From NCBI RefSeq assembly GCF_018691265.1, contig NW_024881296.1:10633427-10697426 (forward strand): a stretch of DNA of 64,000 nt, read 5' to 3'. The first letter of the stretch is position 1; each line of letters opens with the position of its first letter. A program made the position numbers and the translations under genes. Shown here one piece after another: positions 36,676 to 50,967 of this stretch. This DNA is from Tyto alba. Its lineage: Eukaryota; Chordata; Aves; Strigiformes; Tytonidae. The notes under the pieces were generated by a model. It did no database searches. It was given only the letters and a program-made list of their open reading frames with translations, and had not been told where the DNA came from.

Positions 36676-37790
36676 CAAACAAACAAAAAACCACCAGGCT
36701 TCAGCAGCCTAACCAGAAAAATGGCAGTCTAAACAAACTGACTTTCAACACATCTGACCTGGCCTTCAAAGATTCATTCTCACAACCCTGTAGCATCCTA
36801 AAGGACACAAGTTACCTAAGATTCTCCTAATTCATCTTCCTTTGACGTGTCCCTCTAAGTACAAACCCTGTGCAGAAGTCTGTTCTCTACCCATTCCTGG
36901 AAACAACTAATAATGTGTTACACTCTCAGGTGAGTCCTACCCATTGATTTTAGAGGGATTACATTTGCCACTGAGAGTGACTAGTACAAAATCTGCTCTC
37001 TACCAGGAGCAGATTTTTAGTGAACGTAGGTTGGGTATTTTCAATGGGAGTGGCTAGATGTAGAATTTACTTGCCAGACTTACTATCACACTAATGACTC
37101 TATCTTTGTCTTCTTATCATAATGTAAAATGCTTGATGTGGCTGTAAATCTTCACAGACAAACATTTTAAAAAATTCTTATACAGGCAGAGCCAAGAAAC
37201 AAATACATTTAATTAAACAGGTCAATGGTACTTTGCCTCTGGAAAATATTTTAAATAACAGACTGATTTTTTAATCCAGTATGATTTTAAAATTAATAAA
37301 TAAGTTTTTATTTTAAATTAATACATGAATGTGTGCTTGATCATGTTACATTTGCAGTAGAAACAGTTCCTCATCACTAAAAAATAGGCACTTAGGTAAT
37401 ATTCTCAAGACTGCATCTGTCATGCCTATTGAGCTAGATTTGGGAAGGTACACTTTGTGCTTGTGAACAAAAATGGTAATTTTTAAACCCAGAATAACTT
37501 GCAACTCTCAAAGACAATGACAGGTTGAAAAATACAAAATTCTGCTTGATGGTCAGTTTAAAGGCAGAAAGCAATTTCACAACGCAGTATACTGAGATAT
37601 CAAGTTAAAAAGAAAACAATGCATCTACTTTAGGATTATGGCAGCAGCTGGCAGTGAAGAAGACATGGGCTTTTAACAATAGCTACAGCCCTTGAGTATA
37701 ACCATTTGAATAGCAGGCACACTTACAAAAGGCACAAACTGTTTAGTTTTCAGTTGTGGTTTGTTAAAAGCATGTCCTAAAAATGGAGAG

Positions 37791-37863
37791 GGAAAAAAAG
37801 ACAAAACAAACAAACAAACAAAAAAACCCAACAAAAAAACCCCAAACCAAAACAAAAAAAAAG
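37791..37863 (+). repeat. A/C-rich simple repeat
   Basis: AAAC units grade into A7-CCC and A7-CCCC blocks, nearly devoid of G and T. This is low-complexity intronic sequence. Confidence 0.9.
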
Positions 37864-38034
37864 AGCATAATCCTCATCTGAAGCCTCTTATTTTCAAAGA
37901 CTTCTAGTCCACCAGCAACACACTGGTATGACCAGATCTAGCACCTTGCCCCGGTGCAGATTCATGCAAGGCACACAACAAGAAATACTGGGAGGTTTTC
38001 AGGAATGAAACAAGGGTGAATATTTTGTGGGCTG

Positions 38035-38220
38035 GAAAGAGAGCCCACCGGGCTGACGCGCAGCTGCTGTGGCACACTTCAGCAGGGGCACTGGCGAGAG
38101 AGAGGCCGCGAGGGCAGAAGCTGGGCCGCCGTGTGCGATGGAGGGGAAGCCGACAGGAAAGCCGCAACAGGAAGGTGTGGGCAGGGCAGCAAAAGGGAAA
38201 GCAGCTACAGGCTGTGTCAC
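38035..38220. other. CpG-rich block inside AT-rich intron
   Basis: About 190 nt with repeated CpG (ACGCG, GGCGAG, GCCGCGAGG, GCCGCCGTGTGCG, GCCGAC, GCCGC) sit in a very AT-rich intron. Open frames across it on both strands are attributable to composition. No promoter motif or known element is identified. It could be a small CpG island with alternative-promoter or enhancer activity, or a GC-rich insertion. Confidence 0.6.
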
Positions 38221-40477
38221 TGCTCTGACAACCTGGGGTAACTACGGGAGTTTACGACATGTAACACTACCGCTGTGTAATACTGTTCTCATAATTCGAT
38301 CTAAGTTGTATCACTGGAAGTACCTGATGTATTTGGGGCCACAATCCATGTTTTCGTCTCAACTGAAGAATATTTATTAAAATTATACTTTATAAGAGAT
38401 GGGATTTATTGTTTCTCTGGTGCTGCCACCCTTCATCTGTCAGTTTTTAGGACTGTATGTCAAATATCTTTTCAATTAAAACAAATGCAAAAGCTTGCAT
38501 TATTTGAACATTTTGCTAAAATAACTCAAAGTCTTTGTGGGAAAACCTTTGCTGGTCAACATTTCATTTTATTCGTATGCCCCCATTAACATAATAAGTA
38601 TGTGTTTGGATACAATTACATCCAGCTGTGTTTTGTTTTTGTGTTGCTTTTTTAACTGGACTACCATAGTTCAACTAGTGAGATGCCTGTCAGAGTGCTC
38701 TGCTGCAAGATTCCATTTAGTGTGTAGTATATAATTTGCATACTAATACTGTAAATAGTTTTCAAACAGATTTCCTGGAAGACTTGAAACCTCTTCTGTA
38801 TGTGTAAATAGAATGTTTACTTCTTTCAGGACTAATATTCTGTATGAAAACAGTTCCCCCTCCACACACACAGAGGAAAGTCTCGTTACCTTGTTGAGAT
38901 TATCATACAGCAAGATCATAACCATGGTAGAATTTGGCTCTCATCTGTTTTTAAATAGCTGGCTGAAAAACTGTCATACATACAAAGGAAACTTAGTTTC
39001 TTTTAATCCATTTGTTAGCATGCCCTTATCTCAAAGTACAAATGCCACTGTATTAATTTACAGCAAAGGACGTGTCAGTCCAGTCACGATAAATTCACTG
39101 CTGAGATAAATGGATGAAGATAAGTAAAATAAAAAAACACATATAGAAGATTTCTTAATTCCTACTTCAATTATTTGATAATCGCATTAGAATGAATTCT
39201 GAGCAGCACAAATTTCTATTGATGTTGCCTAGGAGGCTGCATAGTAGGATTCTGCCAAGAAACACAGCGGAAGGAGAAAGCCTTCTCTGCAAGGAGAGGA
39301 GGTCCAACAACTCCAGGTCCAAGAACTTACATGCCTGGATCTGGCTAAACCCAACATTTGAAAACAACCACCACCTGAGAGTATGTTTAGTTAAAAAACA
39401 TCCACTTGATATTCATAATCTTTCCCTGATAACTGTGGCAACAGTGAATTAATTGATTAATCCCTTGTAATATTGATACCAGTGAATTAATTTTTTGACA
39501 CCTGTAGCAACTCTTTGGAAGAATTCACTGTTTACATCAAATAGGATGCTTTACCCATGGTATATTTCCATCCAAATAGTACAGAATATCTAATATTTAT
39601 AATCTGTTCACTGTACAAAGTTGCACACTCCAAGGGCCCTTTTTATTGCCTGGCCACGTAGCCAAAATCAATTGCTATCGACACCTTTCTGTGTAAAAAT
39701 CTTTTTGCTATGATGTACTTGTAATTCCAATAAGTGTGAAATCCTAAACAGAAAGTAAATTAATATTTATATTGACATCAGTTTAAGTTTTGATTTTTTT
39801 TTTCTTTCCTAAAGAATAAGACAATTTAACTGTGAATCTACTTAAACCAGAATAACCAGAAATTTTCTTGTATCTGAGACAAATACACCCCTGTATGTGG
39901 GAGGGAATAAGATCATGCATCGCAACAGGCTGGGAACTGTCTGTCTGTATTGCTGCTCTGTAGAAAATGATCTGAGGGAGAAGCTGAACATGAGTCAGCA
40001 GTATGTCCTTGCAGCAATGCAGACAAACTGCATACCCAGCCTCATTAGCAATAGCATAGCCAGGAGGCAAATGAAGTGGTCATTTCTTTCTCCTCGGCAT
40101 CATGAGGATGCATCTGGAATACCACAACTAGTTTTAGGCCCCACAAACAACACAAGAAATGTATTCAAAGTGGAAGAGTTCAGTGGAGGAACCGACTTTT
40201 TTCTGCTTGCAAAAGGGGAGAGCTACCCGTTGTCTTCTGCTGCCTAGAGGGGGCTTGCACACCCAGACCCATTCCAGAGGTGTACTATGAAAGAACGGGA
40301 GGCAGCAGTCAAAAACTGAAGTAAAGGAAATTCCAGTTAGCTTAAAGAAATATTCTTCATAATAAAATGAAGAAGTTGCTTAAGAGAGGCTGTGGAATCT
40401 CCATGCACAGTGATTTTCAAAGCTTGTTTAACCAACTGCCTAGACAATTTTATTCAATTTATAAGTTACCACTTTGA

Positions 40478-40547
40478 GCAGAAGGTTGGATTAGAGGACC
40501 TCCAGAGGTCCCTCTCAGCCTACATTTCTGTGGTACAGCCTATGATC
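40478..40547 (+). repeat. CR1 LINE 3' fragment
   Basis: GGTTGGATTAGAGGACCTCC, then AGAGGTCCCTCTCAGCCTAC, then ATTTCTGTGG follows the avian CR1 tail (GTTGGACTAGATGACCTCCAG, AGGTCCCTTCCAACCT, ATTCTATG). This is a 5'-truncated copy in plus orientation, diverged. Confidence 0.85.
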
Positions 40548-43037
40548 TTCACAAACTGCAGAGATTGAAATTCAAATAATCCACCTTGCAGAACACTCCA
40601 ATCAAGTGTTCACAGCAGTGTGAAATTCATCACCCTGCCTCCCCCTCCCCACAACTGCAGAACAGAAAGACAAGACTGGTATTTGCTTCCTTACTATTGC
40701 CTCTGCCCACTGGCAGCCTGTGGTGTGTACTCAACCCATACAAACAAACCTGGTGATGATTAAGGAAATGTCATTTCACAGCCCCTTTAGCTAAAAACAC
40801 ATAGGTGCTATTTAAAATAATTACCTCCTTTCAATATGCACACCCATAAATTCAGGGTTCATTAAAGCAATAAATATGTATGGAGATTGATTCACATTCC
40901 TTTACACAGTTTCATTGCATTTCAGTGTCAATACACTATGAAACAGATCTTTTTATTTGTTTCACAAGCATGGGCTTACTTGTTAAGTTTAATTGCAAAA
41001 GACTAAATTTCAAAATCTCCAGGCTTTCAAAATTTAGACACTATAAATTTAAAACATGGACATGGATACAAACATGACAGATCTTTGCTTCTGTTTGGAA
41101 AAGATAAATACAGACACACAGACATAAAGACAAGATTGAAAGCCGTCTTTTACATTATTTGTAACAGCAGACTATCACAAATATAGTAAGCTTAAAATTT
41201 GAAATTTCCTGAGTGTCAAATGTTAGTGTTGCCTTCTGCAACAATTTGTTCTGCTATTTCTGTCATTGTTGCTATTTCTCTCATTATTCTGGGAAAGGAG
41301 TCTTCTAATCCTTAACAGTCACTATTCATATAACTCACTTCTAAAGTAGGGAAAGCAAACTAGTAGACAGTGAATGATAAGCAAAATGCCCGAGTTCATT
41401 TTTATTGGTAGTTTTTATATTCCAGTGTACTTGTATAGCTAGCTGAACTGTGTGTAGTCAAAAATCAAGGAGACAATAACGGCATGAAAGATTATAAAAA
41501 AAGAAATGAAGCAAAGAAAAAAATTCCAGCGGTACTCTGCTGAAAAAAAAAAAAAAAAGGAGTTATTAGCTGGAGAAATATCCAGTTTGACCCTGGTTAT
41601 GTGGGAAAGTTTATTTTTTGTCTTAAAAAGTCTAGCATCAAAGGAGACATGAAAATCCTATATTGAGTAAGTTGTCAGTAATGGCTAAAATTGAGGCTCT
41701 CACAAGGAAAAACACAGGCTATATTCTCCTGCAGTGCACCAATTTTTCATTTCCCAGAGATAGAAGTTACTGGAGTGTGCAGAACCCACTAAGGCTTACA
41801 AGGAAAAGTTGAGGTTTAGGTATAGATTATTTGGATATTTTGGGGTTTTATCTCATTTTGCACACTTCAGGTCAACAAGTAAAAAGGCTTTGCAGTGGAA
41901 AAGCTGCACTATTAATGACTTTGCCGGTACAGAAGAAAGTCAGAGAAACATTTCAAATGTGCTGAGTACAAGTGGTCAGCTCTTTTAACAGGATTTGAAA
42001 AAACAGCTGTTATCTTAAGGTCTAGTCAAAGGAGGGCTGCACATCTCCAATCCTTTACAAGTTCCAGAAACCTGTTTTCCTGGTGGTTATCTGATAGGAC
42101 CTGAAAACTGTTTAAAATGTAGCTCATTTTATAACTATTAGATCAATCAACCTCAACTAAGTGATGAAAAAAATAAACCCAGTAGCCATAGTTGCCAGAA
42201 CCTGAAAATAGTGTATTGATACTGCTGCTAGGGGAGATCTCACTGGCCTCTGTTACACCACCCAAGGCAGTAAAGCCAAACCAGTGATTACAGGGACTGG
42301 GCTACGGGAACCGCTTCCTTTTGGTTGGAAAAAAATATTATTACTTACAACTGAAGCACTTAATCATGGGTTTAATTTACAATCAACTAGGTGTACCTAA
42401 TCTGAAACACTCTTATGAACTTTATTACCCTCTCTAAAAGTCTATGGCTTAATTACAATTTCCATTCAGTTCAGCAGTTCTTTGAAAATAACTCTGAGAA
42501 ATCAAGTGTGTAAGCGTTGGGACCTCTTGACAACATCTCTAGTCATAAGATCCCCAGTAAATTAGCAGATCTCTGAAGAAAGAGGAAGAATGTTATGGTG
42601 AGTTTAATTATTAGGATACAAGTGATGGACTTGTGGTTTGTTGTGTTTGTTTTTTTTTTTTTTTTTTTAATTTTGCAACATTTGCCTCATCTAATCCGAT
42701 AATTACAAGCTCTAAACTAAGTTGGGTGGGTAACCCCATTGCAGGGTCTAGCTGCTTAATGAATACAGTCTTCGTTCCACAACTGAAATTGACAATATCA
42801 GATAGTATTTTCTTGCTGTGTAGGTAGTGGCACTGTAAGTTTTATGAAAGTATCAAGACACTATCATGTAATAGAAGGGACTAGCATCAATTTTTCTTCT
42901 CTCTACTTGTATTTCCAAGAGTATGCATGTGTGTCTTACATACTTTTTTTTTTTTTTTTTTTTTTTAAATAGTATCATATTCCCAGCTTCTGCACAATTA
43001 CTTTGAGCACAATTGTCTCTTTGGAAACATGGCTTTT

Positions 43038-43443
43038 TGTCCTGGTTTTGGCTGGAATAAAGTTAATTTCCTTCCTAGTAGCTGGTACAGTGCTGTGTTT
43101 TGGATTTAATGTGACAATAATGCTGATAACACACTGACATTTTAGTTGTTGCTAAGTAGTGTTTATCCTAAGTCAAGGACTTTTCAGTTTCCCGTGCTCT
43201 GCCAGAGAGGAGGTGCACAAGAGGCTGGGAGGGAGTGTGGCCAGGAGAGCTGACCTGCACTAGCCAAAGGGATATTCAATACCATAGGATGTCACGCTCA
43301 GTATAGAAACTGGCGGGGAGTTGGCTAGGAGGGGCCAAGCATTGCTGAGAAACTGTCTGGGTATTGGTCAGTGGGGGTGAGCAACAGCATTGTGCATCAC
43401 TTGTCTTTCTTGGGTTTTTATTTAGTTCTCTTTTAGTTATCTC

Positions 43444-43499
<56 letters not shown>

Positions 43500-43643
43500 T
43501 TCAATTATTAAACTTTTCTTATCTCAACCCATGAGTTTTACTTTTTTTTTTGATTCTCCTCCCCATCCCACCATGGGAGGGAGGGAGGAGTGAGTGAGCA
43601 GCTGCATGGTGCTTTAGTTGTCAGCTGGGGTTAAACCATGACA
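43038..43643 (+). mobile_element. Solo LTR of an avian endogenous retrovirus (ERVL-like)
   Basis: This is a 606-bp element starting TGTCCTGG and ending ATGACA, flanked by a 5-bp target duplication CTTTT (43033-43037 and 43644-43648). It contains a decayed TATA motif (TATAGAAA, 43302-43309), an expanded TAT triplet array (43444-43497), an ATTAAA polyadenylation signal (43507-43512) and a GC-richer right end. No internal retroviral genes or second LTR are present, so it arose by LTR-LTR recombination. It is antisense to RGS7. The 5-bp duplication and overall layout suggest an ERVL-type family common in birds, with the family name from memory only. Confidence 0.9.
43444..43497 (+). repeat. (TAT)18 microsatellite inside the LTR
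   Basis: Eighteen uninterrupted TAT units lie just upstream of the LTR ATTAAA signal. Related LTR copies carry a short ATT-rich stretch at this point, so this is a local expansion. Confidence 0.95.
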
Positions 43644-46600
43644 CTTTTTGATTCAGCTGTGTGACTGACACACAAGCTCTGTGACTGGACTTTTGATTCC
43701 TGCTGTTAAGTTACAGTGCGTTTACAGAGGTCCCACTTCCATTATAGTAATAATAAGAAGCAAAGACAAAAAGACAAATATTTGGATTACAGTCTGTTAT
43801 GGCCATGGTAACTTCATATATAGATTGTAATAAATATTTAAATTTGATGACGACATTGTATACAGCTTCTATCAAGTTTTCACCTCCCTAGAACTCCAGA
43901 CCAAACTTCTCTAAATTTAGCTCACAATTATTCTAGTTTTTCCTATGGACACTTCTGTTAGAAATGAACCCATGTGGGAAGTACAGCTATACCTTCCAAT
44001 TAACACCCATAAATCATATTTAATGATTAGGAAGAAAATCCCAAGATTGTTCTCAAGTATAAACTCTGTAGCATCATGTTTCAGATTTCATTCCCAGATG
44101 CCTCATAAATTTGGCAGATAATCAGGGAAAAATTATTAAAATCTGCTTCTTCTACCAAAGCATTTGATATTTTCCCCAATTTCTACAGCCTTTTCATTGT
44201 GTGTATAAGAAGATATGCGTTATGCTACTAAACACTATCTTTATGGAACATGAGATAGGGTAAATAATTAAAATGCACGGATTCATTGCAACACTGAAAT
44301 AAGCAAATACAACTTGGAACTGGACTTGCATAGAATAGCCTCAAATTTGGTTATACTCCTTAATATGAATCTATTTTTAAAACATGTGGTGTGGTGCATA
44401 TTTTAAAACATCTGACAACATGCTGCAAATATCTCTGAATATAGTGATCTACAGTCAAGTAATATTCTGGAAACAAATTAGTCAAACACAGCTTAACTGC
44501 TAAAACCTGTCTATATCAGCCAATAATGATGTACAACCTATTAGCTTTTAATTAAGTAAATACAGCTTTTCATTTTTTCTTATTCATCCATTGAACTGGT
44601 ATTTCAGGCCACAGAATGTTCAATGTCAAATCGTATTGAACTGCTGCCTTCAAAGGAAGGGATTGTCTTAATTTGTAAGAATTAATAAAAGCTCTGTTAG
44701 GATTAAGTGTTCTCTTCTGTTGCGGGTTTTAGTAGAAAATTATGCAGGCAGCGTAGAATGTATATAAATGATCAGTACATGTCCTTGTTAGCTAATTTCA
44801 TTTCGACTCATTACAGAACAGGAACAAATAATATAAAATTCCAGACTTATTTATTAAGTTGCAATGGATGAGCAATAAACCTGATTGTATCATCCACTAG
44901 AAACATAATAATACAGAAATAATGAATTCCTGATAAACTACAGAGAAAGGCATAAGCATTTAAGCATAAGTTAAACCCACTATAGACAGCCACACATGAA
45001 GGAAGAAAACTTGACATTTCGACCAATTAGTAAAATCAATACATGCTTTATTCAAGGATTTATCTGAAGATCACTGACTGCTATCAAAATAGTGGTAGTT
45101 CCACTATTTTTATGCAGTAGACTTTATCAAAACATGGCAATGAGTGCAATTAATGGATAAAAGTTTAATTACTAGTTGTTTCTCGTATTTGGACAAGACA
45201 AATGAGGTTCAAAGGCCATCAGACAAAGGAGAGACATTTGATCAATTAGTTTGATCAAGCTTTAGTTATGTTTGCAGCATGGTAAAACTCAGGTGGTTTG
45301 CAAACTAAGAGATGGGAAGTCTCACTGAGCATGGAATTTAGGATCACTTAAAATTTCAAAGATTTTCAGCATCTTTCCAAAAAAAGGAACCTCTGCTGTA
45401 CCAGTTTCCTGTTTATACCTATTTGTCTTCTCAAACTAGAGTTCAGATCTTTTCCTTGAGTAGCATCAGACACACAAGGAATTCCAGTGGCTGTGCAAAC
45501 CAAAGACCTGCTTGGAACAGGAGAAAAAGAGATACATGGAGATTTTCAAGAAATATAATACTAATAAATTAAACCATAAAATTAAACCATAGGAGATAAA
45601 GCATCTTGAATCTTGACAGCGATTCTCACATTCTCACAAACTTGCTTGTTTAAGGATAGATATAGTGCAAAGCTGGACTTTGACTTTAAGAGCACAGAAT
45701 TTTATCATATAATTTAAAAAAAAATATTTTAGTGGTGTGTGTGTCAGAGAAACATAATATGAAAAATGAGTATTAAAAGGATGTTGAAATTAAATTTTTG
45801 AGACAAGTCATATGAAACTAAACTAGAAGCTGTACTAAAGACTATACTACTGCATGGAACTTGTATGCTTAGTTCTTTTTGAAAGTTAATTTAATTTCTA
45901 AGTACTCTTAATTTACAATAGACTAATTAAGGCTGTATTAATGTGATTTTGGGATATGTGAAGATTCCAGTATTTGCAACAATGTTTCATAAGAAAACCT
46001 GCTAAATTTATCTGGTTTGTTGCCCATATGCTAAAAAAAATTGAGAAAGCAATAATGAGTATTAACCCCAAAAGGCAGGAAACTTCTGTTTTACAGATTC
46101 CATACGGAAGAATTTAGGTTATTCACTCGAAAAGAAGTGAAAACAGGAAAGTCTGACCACACATCTCTGAAAATGTTGATGGCAAATATAGGTGACATTT
46201 AGAAATTGATTATCAGCCTTTTGACTTATAAGAAAATCCCTCACAGGGTGCTTTGGATTAAAGCAGTAAATTTAATTCACACAGAAACAAAGAATCAATG
46301 TATAAACACTGCATTTATTAAAAAAAAAAAATATTATCCTTAATACTTTATTTTCCAAATTGCTACCAGAACTGGGTCTTACTCATTTTCCTGTGTCCTT
46401 TCACCATCTCACCATTTATCTATTTCTCAGTTCTTACCTCTTTGTAATCCTCAGTTTTAACTTGAGCACTTTCAGTTTGTTGCACTGCTGCAAGAAAGCT
46501 GGCTTCTTTTTCCCCATCTGTCCTACCTTTACTCAAGTATCAGACTAAATAACAATGCTAAAAAATGTGAGTAGAAATTCTTCCATAAAGGTCTTAGTTA

Positions 46601-47545
46601 GCAGGCTAGCTATAGGGATTTTAAATATCTGCCTCAAACAGATGGGAGTATGGATCATAAACATTATAACCGTTTTCTGAAAATAAGATATTGTACAAGG
46701 CTTTGTTTCATTACCGGAAGTGGAATAATCTGAGACTGAAAATTGTTGCTTTGGCTGCATTCCCTGTCTGCTGGAGGGGTAACTTGTTTGTAAGGACACA
46801 TGGTGAAACGGGTGCAAAAGAAGACATTAAAATCATATGTGGATACATCACTAGAGTTGTTGGATGGCATGATTCACATTTATTTCCTGGAGATGTTTAA
46901 AAACTTTCTGAAAATATTATGATAAACCAGACAGAATTGTTCTATGGCTAAACAAGTGCCTGCCCTGGTCTAGGATTTGTAGCATGCAAAGTGTGAAATG
47001 AAGGACTACACCACCTTAGCCAAGTTAAATTCAGTCTTTAGCTGAGACTTCGAGGCTGATCTTGAAGGACAGGATGGAAAAGTCATTAAAAACAAAAGCA
47101 ATGAAAGTAAAAAAAGAAAACCCAGAACAAATAACTGCAAGTATCCACTGCGTGACCCTAGACACAGGATAACATTACCTACTGGCTCAGATACTAAGGG
47201 TCATGTTCAGACCACATAAAATACTATTTTAAAATATAAACAGATAATTAGATTAATGGAGATAGAACTGCATAAAAAAAACTATATATAGAGAGAAGCA
47301 AATGGTGTGGGATGTGTGACAAGTTTTAAACAGTGTAAAGACTACTGTTTTCCTGGTTTGCTACTAGGAAACAATGTCATGAAACCATCGAATCCAGAAA
47401 TCATAGGTATTTCTGAATTTTACATCATCAGTGAATTATCTTAAACCCATACCTGCCCTTAATGTTCCTGCTGTCCTTACCAGACATACCCACCCTGGAT
47501 ACTTTGTCTTACGGTATTAACTCATACAAATATTGGTTTTGTTTT

Positions 47546-47606
47546 TCATACAATCATAGAATCATTTAGGTTGGAAAAGACCTTTAAGATCATCGAGTCT
47601 AACCCT
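47546..47606 (-). repeat. CR1 LINE 3' fragment, minus orientation
   Basis: Read on the plus strand, ATCATAGAATCATTTAGGTT, GGAAAAGACCTTTAAGATCA and TCGAGTCTAACC are the reverse complement of the avian CR1 3' end. This short, relatively well-preserved tail is one of the clearest signs that the genome is avian. Confidence 0.95.
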
Positions 47607-50600
47607 TTTTGATATTTGCTATTCAGTTTTTTCATTGAGAAGCAAAATGACCACCATCATTCAGTAAGCCAGTGGTAGCAATGGGAACAGAAGTCCTGCA
47701 GATCAGGTTTAACCAAGCTACAAATGGCAGAATGGAAGAACTGGATCACACCTTGACTCGTGCTCATGCTTTATTATACCACAGTGTAATTAAACCATAG
47801 CCAGAGTTTAAACTTTGGAGAGAGACATATACCAGTGTAGTTTTCTAGCACATCCTAGAAAGCTGTTGCATATTTCAAATCTTCCTTTTAAAAATAACTG
47901 CACGCAAACCTGCTAAGTAGGACTGCAATACAACCAACATTCTGACTGATGACAAAGTTCAGAGGCATTGGAAAAAATTAAAAGTTTCTTTCAATTTACT
48001 ATAGGTAAGATGTATATAGATGACTTTCAGGAGAAAAGGATACTTCCTCCATTATATTCTGCATTAACCTGAATCTCAATAAATACCCAACAGGACTTTA
48101 TTATGAATTTAATTTCAATCACATTAATGTGTAACTCAGGAAAAGTGAATTGTTTGTAGCAGCAAGACATGAGCTGTCTTTGCTCACTACCTAAACGTTA
48201 ATTTTACGGCAAGCCGCAGCTATTCTGCTCCTCCTGTATTTGGTGCGGGTTTGAGAATGTTTCAGGGGATTTACGGTTTTAGTACCTGTTTGTCTCTTTT
48301 TAACAACTGTATGATTATGGGTTTTAAACAGATAAAATAATTCAGGAAAGCTATGAGTACTTTTATGAAGACTTTAATCTGGAGCATGACATTTCTTTTC
48401 AGACGAGCAGCTTCTTAGTTTCTTTTGCCTGGAAGAAACTGACTTCTCCAATTTAGCTTGATTTGTTACTGCTTTTTGACTAATGCCCTAATCCTCCTAA
48501 CCAATTTTCGCTCAGTTCCATCGTCTGTTATCAATAGAAGTTTCAAAGTCATGAAAATAATACACTTTCTAGGCAAGTGGAAAAGAAAGGAAGGCTTTAA
48601 AGATATGTTTATTCTTCCACCAAAAGAGAAATGTGTCCCTGTATGTGAATAATATTAATCTCGGACCTATGTTAGGTACTGGCTATGCCTTAGAAATAAT
48701 GTCATGGACTTCATTCTAGGTCTGGTCCTCAGATCTCAAGGGAGTTTATACAGCTCTTCCTGACACACATTTCCATGGTTTTACTATGGTTGGTGTCTGA
48801 ACTAGTAAGATTAAAAGTTGTTCAGGAATGTGTCTGCAGGCTGCAGTACCTACAGCTGAAGCTGTCATGCTCTTCCTAGCTGCAAGATAAGATCTGTCTA
48901 CACAAAGCAGTGACTGGAATTTGCAGAAATGACCGAGATGATGCTCCACATTACACTAAAATACACACCAAAATAAAAAATCAAATACAATGAAACAGCA
49001 ATTAAATAAATATTGGAATGGAAACTGACCTAAACTACTCTCTTAACTGTCCCTCAAAAGAAAATTGAAGAGGTGACAATTTGAAAAAACTCTCTGAATC
49101 TACTTTCTCCAGTTCATCTCCAAGCATCATCTCAGTCTGAAAACCTAGGAAAAAGCTCTAGCCACAGCCACCAGCTGATCAAAGTAATAGCCATGATAAC
49201 AATCAAGCATTTGTCTGTCTCAGAGTATGGCATAAATCTTCTACGGTCTCTGTAACCACCTGCAAGATTAACTTTGACTTGGGACCCATGAAATAAAGGT
49301 GCTTCTTTTACACATCAAACCTTGGTTCATTTCCTTTATTTTAAACTTATCATCACAGTGACCTTTCTTATACCCAAATCATGCTCTTTTTCTTCAGTTA
49401 CAGTCTCCCCCCGGTTTCACTGTCATATAGCTGTTCTTTTTTCATGTCTCCCAGTCCTGTAGTGCACTGCTGTACCGTCCTTTTGGACTGATGGCTTGCT
49501 TCCCTCTTCTATTCCTTTCATCACGTTAAAGTATCTCTTTTTTGAAATAAATGCACATGTAATATACATACATTATATTCTATATGTAAAGGTTCTGTAT
49601 CAACACTGTAGCCAGTCAGGTAAGAAATAAAGCAACTAGGGACCAGGACACCTGCAAAAAAAACCCTGAAAAATAGTTATTTATTCACTTAAACAAAAAA
49701 ATCAAATAATAAAATATTTGGTTCTCAAAATTAATTTTCAGTAAAAGAAAAAATTAAAGTGGGATGGATTCTGAACAATATTGTCACTGAATTTTTACCA
49801 AAAGATTAAAACTATAACTAAAAATAAGCATTAACCCCAGGTCCTTATTCAAACATTACCTAATTTCCAAAATTAGCTTTCCAGAGTTGCAGCAACATTT
49901 TGGTGAGTTTTCGGGGTGCTTTTGAGAGGCTTGAAAAGCCATTAGAAATTGTAATTAACTCCAGCATCACCTTCCTTTTTTCAGTCTTTTCCTCTTATTT
50001 CTTATTCTTTTTAATAGAAGATTCTGGCTTTTACTGTGACAGGAAAATTCATAGCAGAGTTTTCAAAATGAGTATTTAACTAACTAGTGAGAGAAACTGG
50101 TTACCCAAAGTATGAACCTCTCCATTCTTCTTATATCTCCTAAATTCAAGAGCCTGCATTGCTGACTGTAAGCCAGCCTTTTGCCTCTGATACTTCCTAG
50201 GTATGTCTACAGCCAGATTAAAAACAACTGCTGGACCAGGCAGACTTATCCACAGATCAGCCAAAGCTCTTAATCAGATTCAATTTCCTCTTGTCCTGGT
50301 ACCTTTAATTCTCTCCCTATTGTCTGCCTATACCTTAACTAAAAACTTCAACAATTCACCTTCTCTTCCAAACCTGGAAATAGCATCTCATTCCCAGATT
50401 CAAACCCCTTAGATCCATTTCTGCAGCTAATATAAAAGCTGTCTGCACCTTCAAAGTTCTCAGGTCCATAGAAACTTTCTGTGTCTATTCTATATGTAGC
50501 TCCCATCAACATCAGATGGCAGCTTGTTTTCAGTCCTCCTTCCTTATTTTATGCCAGTGACTAGGCAATAATGTCCCAGTCTTCTTGCATCTAATGCCTG

Positions 50601-50945
50601 TGGTTTCAACCTTCCACTTCAAATAATTTTTTCTACCTGATGTTCTAAATCCTACCAAAAAAATCCATTTCTTCTACCACTCTTTCAGTTCCACAGTCAC
50701 AAATGCAAGCTGACCGTGTCCAACTTCATTATTTTCTATTCAAACTTTCTCACTGTATTCACCTCTTCTACAGGTACCATTACCTAACTTTACTTCCCCA
50801 GAACAATTAGTTAAGTATCTTTTCCCAGTGTCACAGTGGAAGATATAGCCCATATTTGGTTTCACTGGTAATGATAGCAAACTCTACACAGAAAATGAAA
50901 GCTTAACTCTAGATAAAGAAAACAGATGTAGTTGTGTAGTAAACC

Positions 50946-50967
50946 AAAAAAAAAAAAAAAAAAAAAA
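50946..50967 (+). repeat. A(22) homopolymer
   Basis: Twenty-two A residues occur without an evident retroposon body upstream. The preceding sequence is not a recognisable SINE, LINE or processed gene. Confidence 0.9.

Noticed and set aside
36322..36732. Long repetitive frames (KGKGK, ERERE, FPFPF) around 36.5 kb as proteins.
   Set aside because: They are translations of the (GGGAAA)n repeat in different frames.
46870..46990. Sequence resembling CR1 (CCTGGAGATGTTTAAAAAC).
   Set aside because: The similarity is confined to about 20 nt with no supporting flank, so it was not annotated.
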